Source: Lentilactobacillus senioris (GTDB lineage Bacteria; Bacillota; Bacilli; Lactobacillales; Lactobacillaceae). From it: a stretch of DNA of 64,000 nucleotides. Positions 1 to 9,036 of this stretch are shown piece after piece. The notes under the pieces were generated by a model, which saw nothing but the letters and a program-made list of their open reading frames with translations, did no database searches and was not told the DNA's origin. The stretch spans positions 120,900 through 184,899 of the forward strand of contig NZ_JAPQEZ010000001.1 of the NCBI RefSeq assembly GCF_026798195.1, read 5' to 3'. Position 1 is the first letter of the stretch; every line of letters begins with the position of its first letter. Position numbers and translations under genes: made by a program.

Positions 1-1
1 T

Positions 2-574
2 CATTCTAGCACCGCTTACGGGACAGATCCCCTCGCCTTTATCTCCATTCCAGCAATCGACGTGGAACTACCGGTTTTCCCAGGAACTAGTGATAAGACT
101 CTGAATCGTTACGCTGGTTTAGTTCAAGGGACCGACGTTCCAATGGGGAAGAAAAACCAACATAGTTTAATTACCGCTCACCGGGGATTGCCAGGAGCCC
201 AGTTATTTACTGACTTACCCCGCCTAGAAATCGGCGATAGGTTTTACCTCAAAAACGCTTATGGGTTGATGACCTACGAAGTTGATAATATTAAGACCAT
301 CAAGCCAACCACCGCTAATCCCGTTCAGCGAGATCCTCAGACTAACCAAGTGACTCTGATGACTTGTACCCCTTACATGATCAACACCCACCGTCTCTTA
401 GTTACTGGTCACCGTATTCCTAACGAATCCAAGTCAATTCCTAAAGCTCATTTTGTTTGGGACTGGTACAAGATTTTGATGGTGGCATTGGGGATCGCAG
501 TAGTTGCTTACCTCATCTACCGCCTGATTCGCTACTTCCGGAACCATAAAGGAGGTGGTTCAGATGAAATCTAA
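2..574 (+). CDS. Class C sortase, 5' end outside the window
   Basis: The frame is open from base 2, so the first residues lie outside the window; the GTG at 62 is internal. The visible protein has the class C sortase pattern: a VELPVFPGTS strand, TAHRG with the catalytic His, VTLMTCTP with the catalytic Cys and HRLLVTG with the Arg. A C-terminal membrane segment is followed by a basic tail, as in pilus-type sortases. Such enzymes polymerise LPXTG pilins or attach them at the cell surface. No pilin gene is visible, but the upstream flank is missing. The stop overlaps the srtA start by 11 bp, so the two are probably co-translated. Family assignment is confident; substrate is unknown. Confidence 0.88.
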   Translation, partial: HSSTAYGTDPLAFISIPAIDVELPVFPGTSDKTLNRYAGLVQGTDVPMGKKNQHSLITAHRGLPGAQLFTDLPRLEIGDRFYLKNAYGLMTYEVDNIKTIKPTTANPVQRDPQTNQVTLMTCTPYMINTHRLLVTGHRIPNESKSIPKAHFVWDWYKILMVALGIAVVAYLIYRLIRYFRNHKGGGSDEI

Positions 575-1298
575 CCGCTCTAAACATCCAGCTTCCTGGT
601 TGTTAATCCTTACCTTTCTGATTGGGATCATTATTTTAACCGTAGCCCTCACTGAATCGCCAGCTATCGAAAACATGGGCAAGAAGGAGTATGATGGCGT
701 CACCGCAGATAAAATCGCTAAGGCCGCAAAAGTGGAACGCAAAAATCGCAATCACAGTGATGATTTCAACTACGCCAAAACCGGGCAACTAAATCCCCTT
801 ACCGTTGCTAATTACCAAACTCAAGATGTTATCAAAGGTTTTAATCCCACTAAAGATACCAGTGGTTACAAGGGCGGCAATTCAAACTATTACCCTGCCG
901 GCCGCCTCATGATTCCAGCTGTAGGCTTGTATTTACCAATCGGCATCGGGGTCAGCAACGCCGTTTTAGTCCGGGGGGCCGGGACTTTAAAGCCCGACCA
1001 AAAGATGGGTGAAGGCAACTACGCTCTAGCTGGTCATTACATGACCAATACCCACATTTTATTTTCCCCGATCAAACGCGTCCAAAAGGGCAACCGCATT
1101 ATCATTACTGACATGAAAAAAGTCTATACCTACCGAGCCATTAGTAATCAAATTGTCGATAAAGACGACGTGGAAGTCTTAGATGACCAACCAGGACGTA
1201 AGTTAATCACCCTTATCACTTGTGCTTCTTGGCGTTGGAACGAACCAGACCGGATTGTAGTTCAAGGAAAATTACAATCCATCCACCCTTATAAATAA
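564..1298 (+). CDS. srtA: Sortase A, class A
   Basis: The 244-aa protein has an N-terminal membrane anchor at about residues 12-30 and a sortase domain. Catalytic residues are visible: His in ALAGHYM, Cys in TLITCAS and Arg in PDRIVVQG. This is the housekeeping enzyme that links LPXTG proteins to cell-wall precursors. The ATG at 564 is chosen over the GTG at 555 because AAAGGAGG ends 8 bases before it, and the GTG lies inside that SD. It overlaps the class C sortase and ends at a strong terminator. Finding class C and class A genes in one two-gene unit is somewhat unusual. Confidence 0.9.
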   Translation: MKSNRSKHPASWLLILTFLIGIIILTVALTESPAIENMGKKEYDGVTADKIAKAAKVERKNRNHSDDFNYAKTGQLNPLTVANYQTQDVIKGFNPTKDTSGYKGGNSNYYPAGRLMIPAVGLYLPIGIGVSNAVLVRGAGTLKPDQKMGEGNYALAGHYMTNTHILFSPIKRVQKGNRIIITDMKKVYTYRAISNQIVDKDDVEVLDDQPGRKLITLITCASWRWNEPDRIVVQGKLQSIHPYK

Positions 1299-1300
1299 AA

Positions 1301-1338
1301 AAACAACGATGATCTTTTTATCAAGATCATCGTTGTTT
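1301..1338. terminator. Bidirectional terminator between srtA and the Tet(M)-like GTPase gene
   Basis: A perfect 16-bp stem (1301-1316 with 1323-1338) has A-runs on one side and T-runs on the other, so it can end transcripts from both convergent genes. Confidence 0.9.
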
Positions 1339-1339
1339 T

Positions 1340-3274
1340 TTATTGTAAGTACCCCACGTGCGCCATTGCTGGCACCTCGTTCCACTTCACTGGATAACCA
1401 GCACCGTGAGCACAAAATACTGAATCAGGAGTGTTAGCTACGTCCGCAACTGGATCATAATCCGTAGCTGCAATGACTTCAGCTGCGTTATGACAAGGCT
1501 GATAACCTGCAAACACGCACTCTAGTTGACCTTGACCATGCGTATAGGCGTTAACGGCCTGAGAATATTCTTGCATCTCGGATACTGGCGCGGTCCCAAC
1601 GATCGTAACCATTTCCGCACTTCCAGCATTAGTTGGTGCTTCAAAAGTCCCGTTCATTTTTTGAATATCGTTTAAGGCGCGCCCCACTTGATCACTACCG
1701 ATCTCCAACCTAAATTGATACCAGGGTTCCAGTAATTGGCACGCGTCTCGTTGCTTCAACATCATCAATCCTTGGCGAACTGCTCGCCAAGTAGCTTCAC
1801 GGAAATCTCCACCAACGGTATGAACATTGCTGGCACGTCCATTAATCAAGGTAATTTTTGTATCGGTCAATGGTGAACCAGTTAGCACGCCCAACTGCTC
1901 CTTAGCCGCTAAATTAGCTAACACCTGATGTTGCCAATTTTTGCCGAGCACGTCTACCGGGCAATCCGCCACAAACTCTAGCCCACTACCAGCCGGAGCT
2001 GGTTCCATCAATAAGTGGACTTCCGCGTAATGTCTAAGGGGTTCAAAGTGACCGACTCCTTCTACGTTTTCGGTAATGGTTTCGCGATATAAAATGCTGC
2101 CTTCACCAAACTCTACCTGTAACCTAAACCGGGACAGCAAGATCTGTTGTAAAACTTCTAGTTGAACGGTTCCCATCAATTGCACTCGAATTTCTTGCAA
2201 ATGGCTATCCCATTGAACGTGCAATTGTGGATCTTCATCTTCGAGTTCCCGCAAGGCCGTCAAGGTGGTTTGTAAATCTGCCGCATTGGATTGGACCGCA
2301 TAATTTAAAACCGGTTGAAGCATTGGACTCAAAGCGTCAGCCTGATTACCTAAGCCTTGGCCGGGATACGTTCCAGTCAAACCAGTGACAGCGCAAACTT
2401 GCCCCGCATTGATTTGCGTTTGGTTCGCAAACTTGATTCCGTTATACACTCGTAGTTGGTTAATCTTTTGATCGTCAAGCACCGACATTTTGGGTTGTAA
2501 GTCACCACCAGTCACTCTTAACCAGGTCAATCGTTCACCATGGTCGTCGTGCGAGATTTTGAACACCCGCGCACCAAATTCGCGTTCGGTTTGCGTTTCA
2601 AGTGTCCGCTTAGCCATTCCAGCCAACAAGTCAGTGACTCCTTCCAACTTCAGGGCTGCTCCAAAATATACTGGAAAGACTTGGCGTTTTTGTATAAGCC
2701 GTTTAACGGTTTGCTCGCTCAACTCCCCTACTTCCATAAACTCATCCAGTGCTTTTTCGGATTGCATCGCAATTTCTTCTTGAGTTGCCTCAGTTAGTTC
2801 ATCAGTGTCAAAGGCCACGCAACCATCCGCCAAATTAGTTTGTAAATCCTGCAAGACGGTATTGCGGTCAACTCCGGGCACATCCATTTTATTAACAAAA
2901 ATGAACGTGGGAATTTCGTAACGTTCCAATAAATGCCACAGGGTTCTAGTGTACCCCTTTACCCCATCGGTAGCTGAAACTACTAAGATAGCGTAATCCA
3001 GAACGCTTAACACCTGTTCCGTTTGGCTAGCAAAATCCATATGCCCCGGAGTGTCTAGCAACGTTAACGCTAAATCCTCGTATTGTAAGTTAGCTTGATG
3101 CGAAAAAATAGTAATGCCGCGTTTTTGTTCTAAACTATCAGAATCCAAAAAGGCGTCACCGTTATCCACTCGCCCTAGTTGTCTGACAGTTCCAGTTTGG
3201 TACAGCAGTGCCTCTGATAACGTGGTTTTGCCTGCGTCCACGTGGGCCACAATTCCAGTTACAATTTGTTTCAT
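1340..3274 (-). CDS. Tet(M)/Tet(O)-family ribosomal protection GTPase
   Basis: The 644-aa translational GTPase has G1 AHVDAGKT (residues 10-17), the KRGIT switch (51-55), G3 DTPGH (74-78) and G4 NKMD (128-131), followed by the EF-G-like domains. Length and layout match Tet(M)/Tet(O), which remove tetracycline from the ribosome. Chromosomal homologues in lactobacilli are often annotated as tetracycline resistance or simply as translation factor GTPases. No mobile-element signs surround it and base composition matches its neighbours, so it looks like a resident gene. The SD GAGGAG precedes the ATG. Whether it confers resistance cannot be read from sequence. Confidence 0.85.
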   Translation of the reverse strand: MKQIVTGIVAHVDAGKTTLSEALLYQTGTVRQLGRVDNGDAFLDSDSLEQKRGITIFSHQANLQYEDLALTLLDTPGHMDFASQTEQVLSVLDYAILVVSATDGVKGYTRTLWHLLERYEIPTFIFVNKMDVPGVDRNTVLQDLQTNLADGCVAFDTDELTEATQEEIAMQSEKALDEFMEVGELSEQTVKRLIQKRQVFPVYFGAALKLEGVTDLLAGMAKRTLETQTEREFGARVFKISHDDHGERLTWLRVTGGDLQPKMSVLDDQKINQLRVYNGIKFANQTQINAGQVCAVTGLTGTYPGQGLGNQADALSPMLQPVLNYAVQSNAADLQTTLTALRELEDEDPQLHVQWDSHLQEIRVQLMGTVQLEVLQQILLSRFRLQVEFGEGSILYRETITENVEGVGHFEPLRHYAEVHLLMEPAPAGSGLEFVADCPVDVLGKNWQHQVLANLAAKEQLGVLTGSPLTDTKITLINGRASNVHTVGGDFREATWRAVRQGLMMLKQRDACQLLEPWYQFRLEIGSDQVGRALNDIQKMNGTFEAPTNAGSAEMVTIVGTAPVSEMQEYSQAVNAYTHGQGQLECVFAGYQPCHNAAEVIAATDYDPVADVANTPDSVFCAHGAGYPVKWNEVPAMAHVGYLQ

Positions 3275-3327
3275 GAAAAAATCTCCTCATGCTTCGATAT
3301 TCGCTGTCTTTAATTATAACCTGGTTG

Positions 3328-4143
3328 TCAATTCAGACCGCAAAGGGCTTTGGTGGCCGCCAAATCATTCATGGTGAATAGATGGATCCCAGCAACTTGG
3401 TGCTTTTGTAAATCTTTAATTTGCCGTTGCGTAAACTCCAATCCCACTTGGCGAAAGGCTACTGGATCGTCACCATATCTGGAAACCAACTGTTCTAACG
3501 TTGGCGTTAACGTTAGTCCCATTTTAGTAGTCAAAATCTCGACCAAATGCGAACTCAAAATCGGCATAACTCCGGCCACAATTGGGACGTTAATGCCAGC
3601 AGCTTGCGCCCGATCAGTGAAATCATAGAAGACCTGATTATCAAAGAAAACTTGCGAAATTAATCGTTCAGCGCCAACTGCTACCTTCAACTGCAAATAC
3701 TGCAAATCTGCTGCCAATGAATCAGCTTCCGCATGACCATCCGGATAACAAGCCGCACTAATTTGAAAATCACCTTGAGTTTTAAGATAGGTAATTAAGT
3801 CGCTAGCATGTAAGAAGTCCCCCACTTGTCGATCAGCTTGGTAATCTCCCCGCAACGCCATTATCTGATGGACGTTAATGGTTCTCAATCGTTCTAAAAA
3901 GGCGGTAACACTGGCTTTAGTTTCATAGAGACCAGTTAAATGAGCAACCGCCGGCAGGCCAATTTGGTTTTGCACCCTAGCTAACGTCGCTAAACTAGCC
4001 TCCTTAGCAGTAGCTGTCTGCCCAGCACCTAGAGTAACTGCCACCGAAGTGGGCTGTAAATCTGCTAATCCAGCCAACATTTCTTCATAATCCGGCACTT
4101 TATCTGGACTACTAGGAGGAACAATTTCTATAGAAAATGACAT
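3328..4143 (-). CDS. Methylenetetrahydrofolate reductase family protein (MetF-like)
   Basis: The 271-aa TIM-barrel protein has MTHFR landmarks: SIEIVPP at the N-terminus, an MALRGD FAD/folate motif, AACYPDGHAEA and ISQVFFDN. The family reduces 5,10-methylene-THF to 5-methyl-THF for methionine synthesis. Its length is close to stand-alone bacterial MetF. No methionine synthase gene adjoins it, so the partner reaction must be elsewhere. The SD AAAGGAG lies upstream of the ATG. It is co-directional with the GTPase gene with a 53-bp gap. Confidence 0.85.
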   Translation of the reverse strand: MSFSIEIVPPSSPDKVPDYEEMLAGLADLQPTSVAVTLGAGQTATAKEASLATLARVQNQIGLPAVAHLTGLYETKASVTAFLERLRTINVHQIMALRGDYQADRQVGDFLHASDLITYLKTQGDFQISAACYPDGHAEADSLAADLQYLQLKVAVGAERLISQVFFDNQVFYDFTDRAQAAGINVPIVAGVMPILSSHLVEILTTKMGLTLTPTLEQLVSRYGDDPVAFRQVGLEFTQRQIKDLQKHQVAGIHLFTMNDLAATKALCGLN

Positions 4144-4290
4144 GAAGAGGGCTCCTTTAAAAAAAATTTATTGCCTTTATTATAGCAAACCCTAACTCGT
4201 CTAAAATTCGCACGTCGTTTTATTTGTTTCTAAATAACCGCTATGGTACTGTTGGATTAATAAATCACATCTAGTAAGGGAGATCATATT

Positions 4291-4614
4291 ATGGCACAAG
4301 TTTTAGTAGTAACAACTGAAAACATTCCTGGTAAAAATTACGAAGCAATTGGCGAAGTTTTCGGACTAACTACCCAATCCAAAAACGTTGTTAAAAACAT
4401 CGGCGCTGGATTAAAGAGCGTGATCGGTGGCGAAATCAAGGCCTACACTGAATTGATGTCTGAAACCCGTGACACCGCCGTTGACAGATTGAAGGATAAT
4501 GCAGCTGCTATGGGTGCTGATGCCGTAGTTATGATGCGTTATGACACTGATTCAATCGATGAAGGGATGGAAACGGTAACTGCTTATGGAACTGCAGTTA
4601 AGTTTGTGGACTAA
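4291..4614 (+). CDS. YbjQ/UPF0145 family protein
   Basis: The 107-aa protein matches the UPF0145 (YbjQ) family: a [15 protein letters not shown] start, a central [13 protein letters not shown] helix, an [16 protein letters not shown] strand and a GTAVKF end. The family forms pentameric rings and is sometimes called heavy-metal-binding, but its biochemical function is unsettled. It is a single gene with a GGGAG SD and a terminator directly behind it. Confidence 0.88.
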   Translation: MAQVLVVTTENIPGKNYEAIGEVFGLTTQSKNVVKNIGAGLKSVIGGEIKAYTELMSETRDTAVDRLKDNAAAMGADAVVMMRYDTDSIDEGMETVTAYGTAVKFVD

Positions 4615-4633
4615 CTCCTAAATTTTCCCTAAC

Positions 4634-4674
4634 AAAAAGGAACAGCTTGGCAATTTAGCCACTGTTCCTTTTTT
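4634..4674. terminator. Bidirectional terminator
   Basis: A 12-bp stem (AAAAAGGAACAG with CTGTTCCTTTTT) lies between the convergent UPF0145 and ElaA-like genes. The ElaA-like stop codon overlaps its right edge. Confidence 0.85.
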
Positions 4675-5104
4675 AATTGCTTTTTTGCATATCCAGATGA
4701 GGAATATCGTCTTCTAAATACACTGCCGACGTGGCTTGAAAACCAAATGATTCGTAAAATTTTTGCAGGTAGGCTTGTGCTTGAATTTTAATTGGTTGGC
4801 CCGCAAAATTATCGGCGATCATTTCTAAGGCCGCACTAACAATCTGACGACCTAATCCTTGACCCCGAAATGGTTCAGCAACTAACACGCGGCCAAAGGT
4901 AACGTAATCACCCTTATCGATGACTCGCGCATAGGCTTGAATGTGTTCGTGTTCGTGCAAAATAATGTGCCAATCGTTAAAATCAGCATCGTCAACTTCT
5001 TGGTAGGGACAGTTTTGTTCCACTACAAAAACCGCCACCCGCTGTTTCATAATTTCAATAAGTTCCGTGCTACTTAATTCTGCTGTTTTTTTAATGGTTA
5101 ACAT
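4673..5104 (-). CDS. GNAT N-acetyltransferase, ElaA-like
   Basis: The 143-aa GNAT protein closely follows the ElaA pattern: RVAVFVVEQNCPYQEVDD near the N-terminus, acetyl-CoA loop RGQGLGRQ, then IQAQAYLQKFYESFGF and a DIPHLDM end. It should transfer acetyl groups from acetyl-CoA to a small molecule or protein, but ElaA substrates are not established. It is monocistronic, with a GGGGTGATC SD and a terminator at its 3' end. Confidence 0.88.
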   Translation of the reverse strand: MLTIKKTAELSSTELIEIMKQRVAVFVVEQNCPYQEVDDADFNDWHIILHEHEHIQAYARVIDKGDYVTFGRVLVAEPFRGQGLGRQIVSAALEMIADNFAGQPIKIQAQAYLQKFYESFGFQATSAVYLEDDIPHLDMQKSN

Positions 5105-5152
5105 TTGATCACCCCTTGAGGCAACAATAAACCATTACTCTGAATTTAACAA

Positions 5153-5183
5153 ATAAAAAACCGATGTTTTGTTAACATCGGTC
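5153..5183 (-). terminator. Terminator of the Fe-S biogenesis-like gene
   Basis: On the minus strand the stem ACCGATGTT...AACATCGGT is followed by a T-run. It sits just past the stop of the 131-aa HesB-like gene. Confidence 0.8.
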
Positions 5184-5193
5184 AAAATATTAT

Positions 5194-5589
5194 TTAGCAA
5201 TTACCACCACTAGCTTGCATCCCTTTACCAGCAGCATTAAGCACTTCCTGCCCGTTAGCAATTTGGACTGCGTTATCCAAAATATGGGCGTTATCCCTAA
5301 TTTCAACACTGTGATTCTTGTAATCTAGCGTTAAACCAGATTCAAAAAACATCGTGTCGTATTTAGAAGTCCACATGTGAAGATCAGCGTTATTTTCCAT
5401 TTTCAATTGATAATCTGGGTCCGGCTGATCCAACACGATAATGGTGAAGTTAGCCCCTAAGCTACAGGACCCACCATTTAGTGAGTACTTGCCCCCAGCG
5501 TCATCCGTGATCAAAATCAACTCTTTATCAGTAATTCCTTTAGTCTTAAGGTATTCCAACATTGTTGGTGTTACATTAATTGTTGGCAT
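5194..5589 (-). CDS. Iron-sulfur cluster biosynthesis (HesB/YneR-type) family protein
   Basis: The 131-aa protein resembles the Fe-S_biosyn fold: TINVTPTMLEYLK, a NGGSCSLGANFTI loop, then a long beta segment ending in GGNC. A-type carriers use three Cys; here Cys are in the mid loop and at the extreme C-terminus, as in the YneR subgroup, whose function is poorly known. The second ATG (5589) is chosen because GGAGG lies 7 bases upstream; the first ATG is only 1 base from the SD. It is monocistronic. Confidence 0.75.
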   Translation of the reverse strand: MPTINVTPTMLEYLKTKGITDKELILITDDAGGKYSLNGGSCSLGANFTIIVLDQPDPDYQLKMENNADLHMWTSKYDTMFFESGLTLDYKNHSVEIRDNAHILDNAVQIANGQEVLNAAGKGMQASGGNC

Positions 5590-5703
5590 ATTCATTCCTC
5601 CTTAGCAATTCACATCAGCAAACTGCTTACTAAAAGTTCGTATCAACAACTTATATTCTACTCCCTTTACTGAAAAATGCTAATTTTAACACTTCAGTTT
5701 TCA

Positions 5704-6084
5704 TTAATTATTAAGCTTAGCTTTCACATCACTTGGAACTTGGTCCGCTTTCACTTCGTTAGGCCCGTTAATTACTCGTTTTTGAGAAATTTCAGCTTTA
5801 ACGTATGAGTTAGGAGTAAATGGTTTCGGATCTGAACCCATTAGTTCATATTCCATGTTTTGGACCTTTCCGTCCGTTCTCACAAATTTAAAGTGGTAAA
5901 CGTACGAATAGGAATTAGAAATGGTCTTACCATTATCGTCCACCGTTTTTTCTCGCGTTGGCACTTTACTACTTACTACTGCGTAAGCCGTATGTCCTTG
6001 GTAAGTTTCTTGATAGTAGTTCCAACCAAAATAAGCTAATACTACTACCGCCACTCCCACAATTAACCAAATTATTTTCTTCAT
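5704..6084 (-). CDS. YxeA family (DUF1093) secreted or anchored protein
   Basis: The 126-aa protein has an N-terminal hydrophobic segment (KKIIWLIVGVAVVVLAYFG) serving as signal or anchor, then a small beta-rich domain with HTAYAVVSS and SYSYVYHFKFVRTDGK, typical of YxeA/DUF1093. The ATG at 6084 follows an AAGGAGGG SD by 10 bases; the longer frame from 6123 lacks an SD. Function is unknown; members are usually small exported OB-like proteins. Confidence 0.75.
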   Translation of the reverse strand: MKKIIWLIVGVAVVVLAYFGWNYYQETYQGHTAYAVVSSKVPTREKTVDDNGKTISNSYSYVYHFKFVRTDGKVQNMEYELMGSDPKPFTPNSYVKAEISQKRVINGPNEVKADQVPSDVKAKLNN

Positions 6085-6201
6085 AGTAAATAAACCCTCC
6101 TTGGTTTTGATTAATTGTAGCATATCTAAAACAAACAGAAGTGAAGAAACTATCGATAATGATATAATTAAATTAGTACAATCATAACCTGGAGGTCGAC
6201 T

Positions 6202-7317
6202 ATGAGTGCTTATGTATTCCCCATTGTTTCAGCTTTTTTTACTTTTATTTTTATCGCCTTGCTTGCCGTAATTCCGTATGCCGTATTGCAGTACCGCAAG
6301 TATGGTTCCATTTCCAAACTAAAAGTATTAATTGTCTTTAGTTTCAGCTTTTATTTGATTTGTGCCTACTACTTAATTATTTTGCCACTACCTAGACAAA
6401 GCTTTGTTGCTCACTTACATACTCCTTGGATGCAACTAGTTCCTTTCAATGCATTGCATTATTTCATCACTAATACCGTCTTTAGACCGCTAGACCCTAG
6501 CACCTACGTTCCCGCCCTTAAGCAAAGTGCCTTTTTGCAACCTTACTTTAATTTCATGCTCACCGTACCGTTTGGTTTGTATTTACGTTATTTTTGGAAG
6601 CTCTCGTTTAAAAAAGTGGTCTTGGCATCCTTTTGCCTTTCCCTCTTTTTTGAATTGACTCAGTTAAGTGGTTTGTACTTTATCTATCCGCGTCCTTACC
6701 GATTATTCGACGTTGACGATTTAATTTTAAATACCTTAGGTGGTACCTGCGGTTATTTAATCGAACCCTTATTTGCCAAACTGTTCCCCCCACTTTCTCG
6801 GCTCAACTATGATGCTGAACAAAAACGTAATGTCGCTAGTTTTTCTCGCCGAGCTATCGCATTTGTCATTGATTGGATTATTTTATTAATTATTTTTATT
6901 ACTTTAGGGTTGTTAGTTCCCCAATTAGGACTGAATAATTACCTAAGCTACTTGGGTGGTGTGTTCATCTACTTCGTAATATTACCTTACTTCAGTAAGG
7001 GCACTACGATTGGTAAGGGGGCCGTCAAAATTAGTCTGGTGGCAGAAGACGAATCAGCTGCTGGTTTTTTGCAACTATTGTTCCGGCAGTTCCTATTTTA
7101 TGGCTTAGCCCTAGGTAACCTTTTTTACTTCATTCCGTTAGTCCTAGTCAAATTCGATTCGGATCGTGGCAGTAGTAGGGCCTTTTACTTTACCATTTTA
7201 GCAATTGCTGGTATTGCGTTGTTGCTATTCTTATTGGATATCTTGGTGTTAATGTTTAAGCAAAACAGCAAGATGTTTTATGAACACATGACTAACACTA
7301 GAGAAATTGGTCATTAG
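6202..7317 (+). CDS. VanZ-family membrane protein fused to an RDD domain
   Basis: The 371-aa protein has about eight membrane segments. The first half matches VanZ: LPLPRQSF, VPFGLYLRYF, a SLFFELTQLSG helix and FDVDDLILNTLGG with its acidic pair. The second half (from about residue 215) matches the RDD family, with RRAIAFVIDWIILL and a GTTIGKGAVKISLV loop. VanZ relatives include a teicoplanin-resistance factor; RDD proteins have varied membrane roles. The fusion is common in lactobacilli. A GGAGG SD precedes the ATG and no operon partner is evident. Confidence 0.85.
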   Translation: MSAYVFPIVSAFFTFIFIALLAVIPYAVLQYRKYGSISKLKVLIVFSFSFYLICAYYLIILPLPRQSFVAHLHTPWMQLVPFNALHYFITNTVFRPLDPSTYVPALKQSAFLQPYFNFMLTVPFGLYLRYFWKLSFKKVVLASFCLSLFFELTQLSGLYFIYPRPYRLFDVDDLILNTLGGTCGYLIEPLFAKLFPPLSRLNYDAEQKRNVASFSRRAIAFVIDWIILLIIFITLGLLVPQLGLNNYLSYLGGVFIYFVILPYFSKGTTIGKGAVKISLVAEDESAAGFLQLLFRQFLFYGLALGNLFYFIPLVLVKFDSDRGSSRAFYFTILAIAGIALLLFLLDILVLMFKQNSKMFYEHMTNTREIGH

Positions 7318-7475
7318 CTTATTTTTTCAATGTAACATTTATGGCAGCCAAGTTACGAATATAACCTAATTTCATCCAATTGCCATTTTCGACCTAAAGT
7401 TGTAAATCTCTCCCAATTGCCTCGTAATATTGACACGTTACAATGTGGTCATCAACTAGAAATGAGGAATTGATT

Positions 7476-8108
7476 TTGAAATTACCTATTCGTTTAACTT
7501 TACTTGCTACCCTTGGATTAATGGGAGCAGGCATCGCTACCACAGATGTGGCAAGCGCCGACACTTATACTCAACCACAAACTACTCAAGCTACTCAAAC
7601 CTATAATGTTGGATACGCTAATCAAGGTACTAACTATAATTACAACTATAATTATAATTACGCCAATAATAGTTACTCAGCTAATAGCGTAGCAACAAAT
7701 ACTAGCACTGCTAATCAAGCTACGGCTAATACTACCACTACTAGTTCTAACAGCGCCGTAGTTGACTACGCTAAAAAATTAGCTAACATGAACATCCCTT
7801 ACGTTTGGGGTGGCGCTAGTCTTAGCGGAATGGACTGCTCTGGTTTGACCGCTTATGTTTATCAACATGCAGCTGGTATTAGCTTAGCTCATAACACCGT
7901 GGCTCAAGAAGGCCAAGTAACTTATGAAAGTGTAAGTGCTGCTCAACCTGGCGACCTCTTGTTCTGGGGAAGCCAAGGCGCATCTTATCACGTTGCTATC
8001 TACATTGGTAACAACCAATACGTAGCTGCACCTCAACCTGGTTCAAATGTAGAAGTAGAGACGATCAGCTCTGCATTTATGCCTAGCTTTGCGGGGAGAG
8101 TAAAATAA
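7476..8108 (+). CDS. Secreted NlpC/P60 peptidoglycan hydrolase
   Basis: The 210-aa protein is predicted to be secreted. A signal peptide (MKLPIRLTLLATLGLMGAG to about residue 29, ASA cleavage) is followed by a Tyr/Asn/Thr/Ser-rich linker with YNYN repeats. A C-terminal NlpC/P60 domain begins near residue 95 with VDYAKKLANMNIPYVWGG, Cys in GMDCSGL and His in YHVAIYIG. It should cleave cell-wall stem peptides. TTG at 7476 is chosen because GAGG lies 8 bases upstream and it gives a clean signal peptide; the ATG at 7443 adds ten non-signal residues. It is followed six bases past the stop by the repeat cassette. Confidence 0.85.
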   Translation: MKLPIRLTLLATLGLMGAGIATTDVASADTYTQPQTTQATQTYNVGYANQGTNYNYNYNYNYANNSYSANSVATNTSTANQATANTTTTSSNSAVVDYAKKLANMNIPYVWGGASLSGMDCSGLTAYVYQHAAGISLAHNTVAQEGQVTYESVSAAQPGDLLFWGSQGASYHVAIYIGNNQYVAAPQPGSNVEVETISSAFMPSFAGRVK

Positions 8109-8114
8109 AGTTTT

Positions 8115-8359
8115 AAAGTGCTGAACCTCACGGGTACTTTCGAGTACCAATGAAAAAATGCTGAATAGTTCGATTTGCTTTTCAAATCGCTATTTAGCAT
8201 TTTTATGTTGGACGGAAAAAGTAGTGAGGTGAGGCCGATTTACAAAGTGCTAAGGGACTCGGGAACTAACGAGTTTCTAACCTAAAAATAGCAGGTAGTT
8301 CGGCGAATGCCGCTACCTGTTATTTTGTAGTTAGGTGAGTTAGTTGAGTGCCGAAGCCG
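8115..8359 (+). repeat. Hairpin cassette, copy 1 (sense orientation +)
   Basis: This non-coding cassette is repeated, inverted and with only scattered differences, at 63712-63958. It starts with AAAGTGCT six bases after the nlpC stop. It contains a terminator-like hairpin (about 8158-8205, ATGCTGAATAG...CTATTTAGCAT plus T-run) and a second hairpin (AATAGCAGGTAG...CTACCTGTTATT, about 8287-8325). The motif AAAGTGCT recurs at the start of successive sub-units. It encodes no plausible protein. Confidence 0.85.
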
Positions 8360-8553
8360 TTTTATAAAGTGCTGGCGAGAGAAACTAAATTTCTGAAAGA
8401 AATTTTTAGTTGAACCTTCGCAAAGTTGGCTAGAGTTTTGTTTTTTGAAACTCAGCCAACCACTGCGCTCGGGTACTGTCGAGCACCAACGAAAAACTAA
8501 ATCAATATTCAATCACCGTTAACCCCTATTCATCAATGGTTAGCGGTTTTTAT
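8360..8553 (+). other. Further hairpins beyond the cassette, no gene
   Basis: Another AAAGTGCT unit at about 8366 is followed by a strong stem (GTTGGCT...AGCCAAC, about 8423-8460) and a terminator-like hairpin (CCGTTAACC...GGTTAGCGG then T-run, about 8517-8553). These are not shared with the copy at 63.7 kb. An open frame crosses this area on the minus strand but looks like a product of the repeats. Confidence 0.6.
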
Positions 8554-8712
8554 TTATTTTCATCAGCTACTTTTTATTACTAAGTAGTTGACGGAACTGC
8601 TATTTCGTATTACTATGTACCGGTACTTAGGATTAACAAGTAGTGACCCAATACTTCATTCAATTGAAATTCAGTTGTCTTGGCTACTAAGCAACACTTA
8701 TTAGGAGAACTC

Positions 8713-9036
8713 ATGAAAAATATTACGGAAATGTTGAAGGGCGTCCTCGAAGGCGTCATTTTAGAAATTATTAGTCGCGGCGAAACTTACGGTTATGAAA
8801 TCACTAAAACAATTCAGGACTTAGGCTTTGAAGATATCGTCGAAGGCACCGTCTATACAGTATTAATCAGACTAGAAAAAAACGGCTGGGTGAACACCGT
8901 CAAACGCAAAAGTGACATCGGCCCCATGCGCAAATTTTATTCCCTTAACGAAACTGGTCGCGAAGAACTCGCTCGTTTTTGGGACAAATGGGGCTTTTTA
9001 ACTGACAGACTCAAGGAATTAAAGGGGGAAGCATAA
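8713..9036 (+). CDS. PadR family transcriptional regulator
   Basis: The 107-aa winged-helix protein has the PadR signature: LKGVLEGVILEIISRGETYGYEITK, then VEGTVYTVLIRLEKNGWV and FYSLNETGREEL. PadR repressors usually sense small aromatic or toxic compounds and control adjacent genes. The ATG at 8713 has AGGAG just upstream. Its stop overlaps the next start as TAATG, giving a PadR-DUF1048-DUF1048 operon, a layout common in Firmicutes in which PadR probably controls its own operon. Confidence 0.9.
   Translation: MKNITEMLKGVLEGVILEIISRGETYGYEITKTIQDLGFEDIVEGTVYTVLIRLEKNGWVNTVKRKSDIGPMRKFYSLNETGREELARFWDKWGFLTDRLKELKGEA

Noticed and set aside
8282..8512. 76-aa minus-strand ORF
   Set aside because: It lies wholly in the hairpin cassette and following hairpins, has no SD, and its sequence follows from the repeats.
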